From an uncultured Planctomycetaceae bacterium (GTDB lineage Bacteria > Planctomycetota > Planctomycetia > Pirellulales > Pirellulaceae): a stretch of DNA of 22,345 nt. Made by a program: the position numbers and the translations under genes. The notes below the pieces were generated by a model, which saw only the letters and a program-made list of their open reading frames with translations, searched no databases and was not told the origin of the DNA. Positions 1-7,408 of this stretch are shown here, piece by piece. The stretch spans positions 1-22,345 of the forward strand of contig CAIYOB010001394.1 of the NCBI GenBank assembly GCA_903927685.1, given 5' to 3'. How positions within the stretch are numbered: position 1 is the stretch's first letter; every line of letters starts with the position of its first letter.

Positions 1-1
1 C

Positions 2-739
2 CACGGCGACGTCAATTTTCTGCGGCGGCGTCTGGCGCGCCGCGACGATTTTCGCCGCCGCCTGATCGTGACCGACAGCCTGTTCAGCATGGACGGCGAT
101 TTCGCGCCTTTGGCCGATCTGGCCGCGGCGGCCGAACAATCCGGGGCCATGCTGATGGTCGACGAAGCGCATGCCACCGGGGTCTTCGGGGCCACCGGCC
201 GCGGCGTCTGCGAGGAGTTGGGCGTCGAGAGCGGCGTGCACGTCCGGGTCGGGACGCTGAGCAAGGCCCTGGGCTCGCTGGGCGGGTTCGTCGCCGGATC
301 GGCGCCGCTGATCGATTGGCTGGTGAATCGGGCCCGCTCGTACATCTTCTCGACCGCTCCGCCCGAAGCCGTCGCCGCGGCCGGATTGGAGGCATTGGAG
401 GCCGTGATCCGCGAGCCTGGGCGGCGCACCGTCCTGCGCCAGCGAGCCGCCACGTTGCGAGCCGGCCTGGCAGGCCTGGGCTGGAACATCGGCCGCTCGG
501 CCAGCCAGATTGTCCCCGTCATCGTCGGCGATCCGGTTCCAACCATGAACCTGGCTCGAGCGCTGCAGGACCGAGGCTTCTTCGTCCCGGGCATCCGTCC
601 GCCGGCGGTTCCGCAGGGCGAATGCCTGTTGCGGATCAGCCTCAGCTGCCTGCACGGCGACGCGGACATCCGCCGCCTGTTGGAGGCCCTGACCGAAGCC
701 GATGCCGCGCTCGGCGTCCGGGGCGGGCGCAAGCCCTGA
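2..739 (+). CDS. bioF: 8-amino-7-oxononanoate synthase, C-terminal part (5' end outside window)
   Basis: PLP-dependent alpha-oxoamine synthase that condenses pimeloyl-thioester with alanine to give 8-amino-7-oxononanoate, the first ring-forming step of biotin synthesis in the cytoplasm. The frame is open from the first bases of the window, so this is the last ~245 residues of a ~390-residue enzyme. Visible family motifs are TDSLFSMDGD, VDEAHATGVFG (the Asp/His that contact PLP) and TLSKALGSLGG, whose Lys codon at 263-265 is the expected PLP Schiff-base lysine. The C-terminal GIRPPAVP and LRISLS segments fit BioF better than KBL (2-amino-3-ketobutyrate CoA ligase) or serine palmitoyltransferase. 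An internal GTG at 68 is not the start, because clear homology continues upstream of it. No other biotin gene lies downstream, so it is probably the last bio gene of its operon. Confidence 0.87.
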   Translation, partial: HGDVNFLRRRLARRDDFRRRLIVTDSLFSMDGDFAPLADLAAAAEQSGAMLMVDEAHATGVFGATGRGVCEELGVESGVHVRVGTLSKALGSLGGFVAGSAPLIDWLVNRARSYIFSTAPPEAVAAAGLEALEAVIREPGRRTVLRQRAATLRAGLAGLGWNIGRSASQIVPVIVGDPVPTMNLARALQDRGFFVPGIRPPAVPQGECLLRISLSCLHGDADIRRLLEALTEADAALGVRGGRKP

Positions 740-857
740 CCGTCTGCCCGCCCGGGGACACGTGCGGATCGCGGAGCGCTCGAACGTCGTCCGCCTGACA
801 GGCTGTCACAACTGCGCCGGGCAAGGCCACAGGCGTCCCCTGTCGAGCGCCCCCAGA

Positions 858-885
858 TTGCATTGCCCCGGCGGGCGGCTACACT
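858..885 (+). promoter_or_regulatory. putative sigma70-type promoter for the cold-shock gene
   Basis: TTGCAT at 858-863 and TACACT at 880-885 are separated by 16 bases. The -35 matches consensus at 3 of 6 positions and the -10 at 4 of 6. Transcription would start near 892, giving a leader of about 63 nt before the cold-shock start at 955. This is the best candidate in the 215-base gap after bioF. The match is modest and the call is inferred. Confidence 0.33.
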
Positions 886-892
886 GTGTGCA

Positions 893-908
893 TCACGACG
901 AATCGTGA
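893..908 (+). promoter_or_regulatory. perfect hairpin in the cold-shock leader
   Basis: TCACGA (893-898), loop CGAA (899-902), TCGTGA (903-908): a perfect 6-bp stem with a tetraloop. It sits 46 bases before the cold-shock start codon. If the proposed promoter is right, the hairpin lies at the extreme 5' end of the mRNA, where it could protect the transcript. It could equally be a protein-binding palindrome in DNA. Confidence 0.4.
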
Positions 909-954
909 CGAAGCCGGAAGTCGGATTACACGCTTTTTTCAGCGGAGGGCAGGA

Positions 955-1152
955 ATGCCACAAGGTACCATCAAGAAGTTGGTTGCGGATCGCGGTTTTG
1001 GGTTCATCAAGGGAGATTCGGCCGAACTGTTCTTTCACCGCTCGGAGGTGCAAGGCGTGGAGTTCGAGGAACTCCGCGAAGGTCAGAAGGTGGAGTTTCA
1101 GATTGGGCAGGGCAAGAAGGGACCGTGTGCCACTTCCGTCCGCGTGGTCTGA
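955..1152 (+). CDS. cold-shock domain protein (CspA family)
   Basis: A 65-residue single-domain nucleic-acid-binding protein, the usual length for bacterial CspA-type RNA chaperones that melt mRNA structure in the cytoplasm. It begins MPQGTIKKLVADRGFGFI. The RNP1-like motif is RGFGFI (13-18) and the RNP2-like motif is ELFFH (24-28, normally DVFVH). The domain ends with the usual Val-rich strand. The frame is open further upstream to 886, but the start at 955 is chosen because it begins the domain and is preceded by GGAGGG (944-949) and AGGA (951-954). The transketolase gene follows after 104 bases on the same strand. Family assignment is firm. Whether it is cold-induced cannot be seen from sequence. 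Confidence 0.92.
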   Translation: MPQGTIKKLVADRGFGFIKGDSAELFFHRSEVQGVEFEELREGQKVEFQIGQGKKGPCATSVRVV

Positions 1153-1200
1153 GCGAGGTGCTCGTCCACATCGTCACGTAGGATCGCCACGGAGCAGGTC

Positions 1201-1222
1201 GCAGGCAGCAGGCCCTGCCTGC
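1201..1222 (+). terminator. strong hairpin between cold-shock gene and transketolase (terminator-like, no U-tract)
   Basis: GCAGGCAG (1201-1208) pairs perfectly with CTGCCTGC (1215-1222) around a 6-nt loop. It lies 48 bases after the cold-shock stop and 34 bases before the transketolase start. Only two T residues follow, so it is not a classical intrinsic terminator. It may instead stabilise the 3' end of the cold-shock mRNA or attenuate read-through. Confidence 0.38.
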
Positions 1223-1256
1223 TTCGGATTGCTCCCATTCCACCCAGGACCGCATC

Positions 1257-3317
1257 ATGACCACGAAGGACAGCATTCAGCAACTGGCAGTCAACACAAT
1301 CCGCACTCTGTCGATGGACGGGGTTCAGCAGGCCAACAGCGGTCACCCGGGAACGCCGATGGCACTGGCTCCCGTGGCCTACGCGGTTTGGAACCATCAA
1401 CTGCGGTACGATCCCGAGCACCCCTGGTGGCCGGCACGCGATCGGTTTGTTTTGTCCTGTGGTCACGCCTCGATGTTGCTGTATTCGCTGCTGCACCTGG
1501 TGGGGATCAAGAAAGTCGAGCACGGGCGGATTCTGGATCAGCCGGCCATTTCGCTGGATGACATCCGCAATTTTCGGCAGCTGGGCAGTCCGTGCGCAGG
1601 CCATCCGGAATACGGCGAAGCGGCGGGGATCGAGATGACCACCGGGCCGTTGGGCCAGGGCATCGGGACCAGCGTCGGCATGGCGATCGCCGGGCAATGG
1701 TACGCGGCCCGGTACAACCAGCCGGGTTTCGAGCTGTTCGGCTTCGACACCTATGTCTTGTGCAGCGACGGCGACCTGATGGAAGGCATCGGCTGCGAGG
1801 CGGCCTCGGTGGCAGGGCACCTCAAGCTCTCGAATCTGTGCTGGATCTACGACGACAACAAGATCACGATCGAAGGCCACACCGACTTGGCGTTCAGCGA
1901 GAACGTGGCGGTGCGGTTCACCGGGTTGGGGTGGAACGTGGTCACGGTCGAGGACGCCAACGACATCGCGGCCCTGGACGCCGCGCTGGCGGCCTTCCGC
2001 GCCTGCCACGACCGGCCGACGCTGATCGTCGTCCGCAGCGTCATCGGCTACGGCTCGCCGAACAAGGCCAACTCGCACGAAGCCCACGGGGCCCCGCTGG
2101 GCGACGAGGAAATCCGCTTGACGAAGCGGGCCTACGGCTGGCCCGAGGACCAGAAATTCCTCGTGCCCGCCGGCGTGCGTGAGCATTTTGCCGAAGGCGT
2201 CGGGGCCCGCGGCCGCCAGTTGCATGCCGACTGGGCGGCGAAGTTCGCGTTGTACGAAGCTACGCATACGCAACTGGCCGCGGACCTGAAGCGGATCTGG
2301 GCGCACGAACTGCCCGACGGCTGGGACAAGGACATTCCCGTGTTTCCGGCGGATGCCAAGGGCGTGGCCAGCCGGGTCTCGTCCGGGCAGGTACTAAACG
2401 CTGTGGCCAAGAACGTGCCGTGGCTGATCGGGGGCTCGGCCGACTTGGCGCCGTCGAACAATACCATGCTAAAAGGCGACCAGGCGGGGCATTTCAGCGC
2501 CCGCGACCGTGGCGGCCGCAACCTGCATTTCGGCATTCGCGAGCACAGCATGGCAGCCATCTGCAACGGTTTGGCCCTGTCCGGCCTGCGACCCTACGGC
2601 GGCACGTTCTTTGTCTTTACCGATTACATGCGGCCCCCGATGCGTCTCAGTTCGATGATGCACCAGCCGGTGCTGTACGTGCTGACCCACGATTCCATCG
2701 GCTTGGGCGAGGACGGGCCGACGCACCAGCCCGTCGAGCATTTGGCGGCCTGCCGCGGAATCCCCGGACTGCTCGTCTTTCGGCCGGGCGACGCGAACGA
2801 AGTCGCCGCAGCGTACCGCACGATCCTGGCGACCCCGAACCGGCCCGCCGCCCTGGTGCTGACTCGGCAGAACATTCCCACCCTGGATCGGTCAATCTGC
2901 GAATCGGCGGCGGGCGTGGCCCGGGGTGGTTATGTCGTCCTGGACGCCCCGGGCGGGACCCCCGACGTGATCCTGATCGGGACCGGCAGCGAACTGTCGC
3001 TGTGCCTCGACGCCCGGGAGAAGTTGGCCGCCGAAGGGATCGGCGCGCGGGTCGTCAGCTTGCCCTGCTGGGCCTTGTTTGATGAACAGGACCAGGCTTA
3101 CCGCGACCGGGTACTGCCCCCGCAGGTTACGGCGCGCGTGGCAGTCGAGGCCGGCATCCGCCAAGGCTGGGACCGCTACATCGGTTCGCGCGGCCGGTTT
3201 GTGGGCATGACGAGCTTCGGCGCCTCGGGCCCGGTCAAGCAACTGTACGAGCGGTTCGGCATCACCGCCGCCCAAGTGGCCGCCCAGGCGAAGGCAGCCC
3301 TGGCCGACCAACCGTAG
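1257..3317 (+). CDS. tkt: transketolase
   Basis: ThDP- and divalent-metal-dependent enzyme moving two-carbon ketol units between sugar phosphates in the non-oxidative pentose phosphate pathway. At 686 residues it is full length for the family (about 660-690). The N-terminal pyrophosphate-binding domain shows GHPG (29-32), DRFVLSCGH (62-70) and the metal/ThDP motif DGDLMEG (171-177) ending in the expected Asn (N201). The pyrimidine domain has GGSADLAPSN and FGIREHSMAA, whose Glu429 is the expected proton-relay glutamate, then DSIGLGEDGPTHQP. A C-terminal domain follows. The ATG is preceded by AGGA at 1246-1249. It lies 104 bases after the cold-shock gene and 49 bases before the TPR fusion gene, all on the same strand. 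I see nothing abnormal in it. Confidence 0.96.
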   Translation: MTTKDSIQQLAVNTIRTLSMDGVQQANSGHPGTPMALAPVAYAVWNHQLRYDPEHPWWPARDRFVLSCGHASMLLYSLLHLVGIKKVEHGRILDQPAISLDDIRNFRQLGSPCAGHPEYGEAAGIEMTTGPLGQGIGTSVGMAIAGQWYAARYNQPGFELFGFDTYVLCSDGDLMEGIGCEAASVAGHLKLSNLCWIYDDNKITIEGHTDLAFSENVAVRFTGLGWNVVTVEDANDIAALDAALAAFRACHDRPTLIVVRSVIGYGSPNKANSHEAHGAPLGDEEIRLTKRAYGWPEDQKFLVPAGVREHFAEGVGARGRQLHADWAAKFALYEATHTQLAADLKRIWAHELPDGWDKDIPVFPADAKGVASRVSSGQVLNAVAKNVPWLIGGSADLAPSNNTMLKGDQAGHFSARDRGGRNLHFGIREHSMAAICNGLALSGLRPYGGTFFVFTDYMRPPMRLSSMMHQPVLYVLTHDSIGLGEDGPTHQPVEHLAACRGIPGLLVFRPGDANEVAAAYRTILATPNRPAALVLTRQNIPTLDRSICESAAGVARGGYVVLDAPGGTPDVILIGTGSELSLCLDAREKLAAEGIGARVVSLPCWALFDEQDQAYRDRVLPPQVTARVAVEAGIRQGWDRYIGSRGRFVGMTSFGASGPVKQLYERFGITAAQVAAQAKAALADQP

Positions 3318-3366
3318 GAGCTGGTTGAGGAAGAAACGGATCGTTGCTTCTGCATAGGATGCATTT

Positions 3367-5562
3367 ATGACGACTCCCGCCGAGGCGTTGGCGCAGGGAT
3401 GGCAGCTGCATCAGGCGGGCCAATGGGCGGCGGCCGAGGCGGTCTATCGACAGGTCCTGAAGGCCAATCCGGCGGATCCCAACGCCTGGTGCTATCTGGG
3501 AATCGCCTGCCACGACCAGGACCGGTTCGACGAGGCGGTCGCCGCGTATCGCCGGGCAATCCAACTGCAGCCGAACTTTCCGATCGCTTTCAATAACCTG
3601 GGCAATACGCTGCGGATGCAGCGGAAGCTGGGCGAAGCGATCACGTGTTTCGACCAGGCGTTGAAGCTGAAGCCCGACTACGTCAACGCCTACAAGAACA
3701 AGGGCACGGCGTACGTCTGGGAAGGCTGTCTCACGGAAGCGATGGCCTGTTACGACCGGGCCATGGAACTCGCGCCGAACGATGCCGAGACGCACAAGAA
3801 CCGCGGCGTCATTCTGTTGCTCTTGGGCCAATTCGACCAGGGCTGGCCGGAATACGCGTGGCGCTGGAAAACCGACGACTTGACGCGGCCCCAGTACGCC
3901 CAGCCACTGTGGGACGGCGCGCCGCTGGATGGCAAAACGATCCTCTTGACGCCGGAGCAAGGACTGGGCGACACCGTCCATTTCGTCCGCTACGCCGCGG
4001 TCCTGAAAGACAAGTACAACTGCCGGACGATCATGCTGTGTCCCAAGCCGCTGTTGCGGCTGCTGGCCAGCTGTCCGGGAATCGACGTGCTGGCGCCGCA
4101 GGACCAGCCGCTGCCGGATTTCGCTTGCCATGTCCCCCTGGTCGACATTCCCGGCATACTCCACGACAACTTGGACACGTTCCCGCGTCCGATTCCTTAC
4201 TTGACGGCCGATCCGGAACTGGTGCGCCGCTGGCAGACGACGCTGCAATCGTACGGAGGGTGCAAAATCGGTTTGGCGTGGCAAGGCAGTCCCCAGTATC
4301 AGGCCGATCGGATGCGCAGCATCCCGCTGGCGGAATTCGCGCCGCTGGGAAAGCTGCGGGGGTTGCATCTGTTCAGCTTGCAGAAAGGGTTCGGCAGCGA
4401 GCAGATCGACCGGCTGGCCGGCGCCTTCGACGTGATTCCCCTGGGCGACCAATTGGACGAAGCGTCCGGTCCGTTCATGGATACGGCTGCCGTGCTGCGG
4501 AACCTGGACCTCGTGATCACTGCGGATACCTCGATCGCGCACCTGGCCGGCGCCTTGGGTGTGCCCACGTGGCTGGCACTGGCCAAGGTCCCTCATTGGC
4601 CGTGGCTGCTCGACCGCGAGGACTCGCCGTGGTACCCGACGATTCGCCTGTTTCGGCAAACCGCGCCCGGAGACTGGGCCGGCGTGGTCCGGCAGATGGT
4701 CGACGAGTTGCTGCAGTTGTCGCCCCAGGTCCAACGCCGTCAGCGGGAGGACTATCGCCTGGCGACCGCCGGCTCGAACCGGCTGGTCCGCGCCAAACAC
4801 GGGCTGCTGCTGTTCAACCGCCACGACGTGTACGTCGGCCGCTCGCTGGATCAGTACGGCGAGTATTCCGAAGCGGAATGCGACCTGTTCGAGCAGATCG
4901 TGCGGCCGGGTGCCGTCGTCGTGGAAGCCGGCGCGAACATCGGCGTGCATACCCTGTTGCTGTCCCAGCGGGCTGGCGACCAGGGATGTGTTCACGCCTT
5001 TGAGCCGCAGCGAACGCTGTACGAGATCCTGTGCGCCAACATGGCGTTGAACGGGCGCAACAACGTGCGTTGCCGCTGCGAGGCGTTGGGCGAGACGGCG
5101 GGCGAAATCTGCGTGCCGCCGCTGAACTACGAGGCCGAAGCCAACTTCTCCGGCTTGGGGCTGGGCAGCTACCAGCAGGGAGAAAAGGTGCCCCTGGCCA
5201 CGATCGATCGCTTGCAGTTGCCCCGTTGTGACCTGGTGAAAGTCGATGTCGAGGGCATGGAATTGGCCGTGCTGCGCGGGGCGGCGGCGACCATCCAGAA
5301 GTTCCGCCCGATCCTGTACGTCGAAAACGATCGGCTGGAGACTTCGCCGGCCTTGATCGGCTACATCCTGTCGTTGGGCTACAAGGCGTATTGGCATCTG
5401 CCGCCGCTGTATCAGCCGGGCAACTACTACGAGAATCCGGCCAATGTGTTCGAGAACCTTGTGTCGTCGAACATGCTGTGCATCCATTCTTCGGTCAAGT
5501 CGGCAATCAGCGGGTTAACGCCGATCGAGCGGCCGGAAGAACACTGGTTAAAGAAAGTTTGA
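3367..5562 (+). CDS. TPR / GT9-like / FkbM-methyltransferase fusion protein
   Basis: A 731-residue multidomain protein. Residues ~1-160 hold about four tetratricopeptide repeats (for example AFNNLGNTLRMQRKLGEAI). Residues ~185-450 resemble the GT9-like domain found in TPR glycosyltransferases, with EQGLGDTVHFVRYA (198-211) and ADTSIAHLAGALGVPTWLAL (386-405). Residues ~480-710 are an FkbM-type SAM methyltransferase: VVVEAGANIGVHT (517-529) is the SAM loop, FEP is at 545-547, and DLVKVDVEGMELAVLRGA (622-639) is the family hallmark. No signal peptide or membrane segment is seen, so it is probably cytoplasmic. AGGA at 3356-3359 supports the ATG. DUF6165 starts 10 nt after the stop. The likely role is adding and O-methylating a sugar on a surface glycan or glycoprotein. 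The substrate is unknown. Confidence 0.88.
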   Translation: MTTPAEALAQGWQLHQAGQWAAAEAVYRQVLKANPADPNAWCYLGIACHDQDRFDEAVAAYRRAIQLQPNFPIAFNNLGNTLRMQRKLGEAITCFDQALKLKPDYVNAYKNKGTAYVWEGCLTEAMACYDRAMELAPNDAETHKNRGVILLLLGQFDQGWPEYAWRWKTDDLTRPQYAQPLWDGAPLDGKTILLTPEQGLGDTVHFVRYAAVLKDKYNCRTIMLCPKPLLRLLASCPGIDVLAPQDQPLPDFACHVPLVDIPGILHDNLDTFPRPIPYLTADPELVRRWQTTLQSYGGCKIGLAWQGSPQYQADRMRSIPLAEFAPLGKLRGLHLFSLQKGFGSEQIDRLAGAFDVIPLGDQLDEASGPFMDTAAVLRNLDLVITADTSIAHLAGALGVPTWLALAKVPHWPWLLDREDSPWYPTIRLFRQTAPGDWAGVVRQMVDELLQLSPQVQRRQREDYRLATAGSNRLVRAKHGLLLFNRHDVYVGRSLDQYGEYSEAECDLFEQIVRPGAVVVEAGANIGVHTLLLSQRAGDQGCVHAFEPQRTLYEILCANMALNGRNNVRCRCEALGETAGEICVPPLNYEAEANFSGLGLGSYQQGEKVPLATIDRLQLPRCDLVKVDVEGMELAVLRGAAATIQKFRPILYVENDRLETSPALIGYILSLGYKAYWHLPPLYQPGNYYENPANVFENLVSSNMLCIHSSVKSAISGLTPIERPEEHWLKKV

Positions 5563-5572
5563 GGGACCGAAC

Positions 5573-5968
5573 GTGCAAGCCAAGCCGATCCTGGTGGACA
5601 TTGCGCCCGGCGAATTGATCGACAAGATCACGATCCTGGAGATCAAGACCGAGCGGATCACCGATGCGGGAAAACTGAAGAATGTCCGCGTCGAGTTGGA
5701 CGTGCTGGTCGCGGCTCGGGATGCCGCCATCGCGGCCTCGCCCGAGTTGGACGAACTGACAGCCCAGTTGAAACGGGTCAACGAAGCCCTGTGGGACATT
5801 GAAGACGGAATCCGCGACTGCGAACGCGGCCGGGATTTCGGCTCCCAATTCATCGAGCTGGCGCGGGCGGTTTACCACAGCAACGACCGGCGGGCGGCCC
5901 TGAAACGGCAGATCAACGAATTACTGGGCTCGAAATTGATCGAAGAAAAGTCCTACGCCGCCTATTAA
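5573..5968 (+). CDS. DUF6165 family protein
   Basis: A 131-residue protein of unknown function, recognised from its N-terminal signature ILVDIAPGELIDKITILEIK and the following KLKNVRVEL. The rest is predicted mostly helical and charged, with no signal peptide or membrane segment. It starts at GTG 5573. The preceding GAGGG (5561-5565) overlaps the stop codon of the TPR/FkbM gene, so the two are very likely translated from one mRNA. From memory, DUF6165 genes often sit beside TPR or glycosyltransferase genes for surface polysaccharides, which suggests an accessory role to its neighbour. No catalytic residue is evident. The family call is good; the function is inference. Confidence 0.82.
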   Translation: MQAKPILVDIAPGELIDKITILEIKTERITDAGKLKNVRVELDVLVAARDAAIAASPELDELTAQLKRVNEALWDIEDGIRDCERGRDFGSQFIELARAVYHSNDRRAALKRQINELLGSKLIEEKSYAAY

Positions 5969-5969
5969 C

Positions 5970-5997
5970 ACAGGTTCCGTATGGCCCCAAAACCTGT
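5970..5997 (+). terminator. weak stem-loop after DUF6165
   Basis: ACAGGTT (5970-5976) pairs with AACCTGT (5991-5997) around a 14-nt loop, starting two bases after the DUF6165 stop. The position fits the end of the upstream operon, but the stem is short and no T-run follows. The rest of the 132-base gap holds only the leader of the next gene. Confidence 0.28.
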
Positions 5998-6100
5998 CGC
6001 CGGTGGTGTTTCCCTCGGCCCAGCGACGGATTATCATGGGCGTAACTCGTTAATTGTCCCCCACCGTTTCCTGCCTTGAGTTTTATCCAGGAGTTCAAAC

Positions 6101-7252
6101 ATGCTTTGTTCGCGATTGGCATTACTTCGATCCTGCGCCCTGTTTTTGCTGGCTGGCGGGGCCGCTCTGTGGCTGGCGAGCCCGGCGCAGACCCGGGCGG
6201 CTGACGCGCCCAACCCCAGCGTGACCCCGCCGGTCACTTGGCTGCTGAAGCCGGCCGAGACGCCGGATGCCGAGGCGGCTGCGGAAGCCGAGATGAAGCC
6301 CTATACACAGAAAATCATCGGCACCGACGTCAAGTTCGACCTGGTGCCGATCCGCGGCGGCAAGTTCACGATGGGCAGTCCGGCCGGCGAAGCGGACCGC
6401 AAGGACGACGAAGGCCCCCAGTTCGAGGCGGAAGTCGAGCCGTTCTGGATGGGCAAGTGCGAGGTCACGTGGGAAGAGTACGAGCTGTGGGGCATGGGCC
6501 TGGACAAGCAGTTCCGCAAGGTCACCGGCGCCAAGTCGACCGAGTGGGACACCCTGGCCGATGCGATTACGATGCCCACCAAGCCGTACGCCGACATGTC
6601 TTTCGGGATGGGCAAGGAACGGACGCCGGCGATCTCGATGACGCAGCTGGCCGCCAAGATGTACTGCAAGTGGTTGTCCGCGAAGACGGGTTACTACTAT
6701 CGCCTGCCGACGGAAGCAGAGTGGGAGTACGCGTGCCGCGCGGGGACCAAGACCGCGTTCAGCTTTGGCGACGATCCGGCCGACCTCGATGACTACGGCT
6801 GGCATTACGGCAACAGCGACGACAAGTACCAGAAAGTCGGCCAGAAGAAGCCCAACCCCTGGGGCCTGTACGACATGCACGGGAACGTCGCCGAGTGGGT
6901 GCTGGACCAGTACACCGCCACCGGCTACGCCCAGTTTTCCGGCAAGTCGGTCAAGAATCCGCTCATCCTGCCCACGAAGATCGACCCGCGGACCGTGCGC
7001 GGCGGCTCGTGGTTCGACGATGCGGACCGGGCGCGCAGCGCCGCGCGGACGGGTTCGAGCCTGGACTGGAAGGCCCAGGATCCGCAGATTCCGCAGAGCG
7101 TCTGGTATCTGACCGACGCCGAGTGGGTCGGTTTCCGCGTCGTCCGCCCGCTCCGCAAACCCACGGCGGAAGAAGCGTTGAAGTACGATATCGACGAGGT
7201 CCAGAAGACCGACATGTTGGATTACCAGCAGATGCGCGGCGCTGTCGAATAG
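6101..7252 (+). CDS. secreted SUMF1/FGE-like protein lacking the FGE active-site cysteines
   Basis: A 383-residue protein with an N-terminal signal peptide (hydrophobic stretch ~12-27, likely cleavage near residue 34 in QTRAADA). It carries a formylglycine-generating-enzyme fold (~80-350): FTMGSPAGEADRKDDEGPQ, EVTWEEY, RLPTEAEWEYACRAG (201-215), NPWGLYDMHGNVAEWV (252-267), VRGGSWFDDADRARSAAR and GFRVVR. True aerobic FGEs have two cysteines after the RGGSW motif; here it reads RGGSWFDD and none follow. It is therefore unlikely to make formylglycine and more likely has a binding or structural role outside the cytoplasm, as in many planctomycete SUMF1-domain proteins. AGGAG (6089-6093) supports the ATG. 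The fold is clear; the role is unknown. Confidence 0.88.
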   Translation: MLCSRLALLRSCALFLLAGGAALWLASPAQTRAADAPNPSVTPPVTWLLKPAETPDAEAAAEAEMKPYTQKIIGTDVKFDLVPIRGGKFTMGSPAGEADRKDDEGPQFEAEVEPFWMGKCEVTWEEYELWGMGLDKQFRKVTGAKSTEWDTLADAITMPTKPYADMSFGMGKERTPAISMTQLAAKMYCKWLSAKTGYYYRLPTEAEWEYACRAGTKTAFSFGDDPADLDDYGWHYGNSDDKYQKVGQKKPNPWGLYDMHGNVAEWVLDQYTATGYAQFSGKSVKNPLILPTKIDPRTVRGGSWFDDADRARSAARTGSSLDWKAQDPQIPQSVWYLTDAEWVGFRVVRPLRKPTAEEALKYDIDEVQKTDMLDYQQMRGAVE

Positions 7253-7274
7253 GCCAGCGTCCAGCCTGAAACCC

Positions 7275-7361
7275 GGGTGGCTGGGGGCGAGCGCAGCAAG
7301 CCCCCAGAGCAGAATCCCTGGGGGCCCGCCACTGTTCCTCGTGGCTCGACCCCAGCCACCC
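7275..7361. repeat. intergenic palindromic repeat (REP-like)
   Basis: GGGTGGCTGGGG at 7275-7286 is the perfect inverted complement of CCCCAGCCACCC at 7350-7361. Nested inside, CTGGGGGC (7281-7288) pairs with GCCCCCAG (7300-7307) around an 11-nt loop, and CTGGGGGC occurs again at 7318-7325. The element fills most of the 156-base gap between the FGE-like gene and the first Gfo/Idh/MocA gene. The nested layout resembles dispersed REP-type elements. I see no second full copy in this window. As RNA it could also act as a strong terminator or mRNA 3'-end stabiliser. Confidence 0.6.
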
Positions 7362-7408
7362 TCCATTCCCCCGATTTCCCCCTCACGCCCTGACGAAAGG
7401 AACGATCC

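Noticed and set aside
3262..5487. 741-codon open frame on the - strand
   Set aside because: It is antisense to the TPR/FkbM fusion gene, whose domain motifs are clear on the + strand.
6101..7252. Formylglycine-generating enzyme activating the nearby sulfatase
   Set aside because: The cysteine pair after RGGSW is missing, so catalysis is unlikely.
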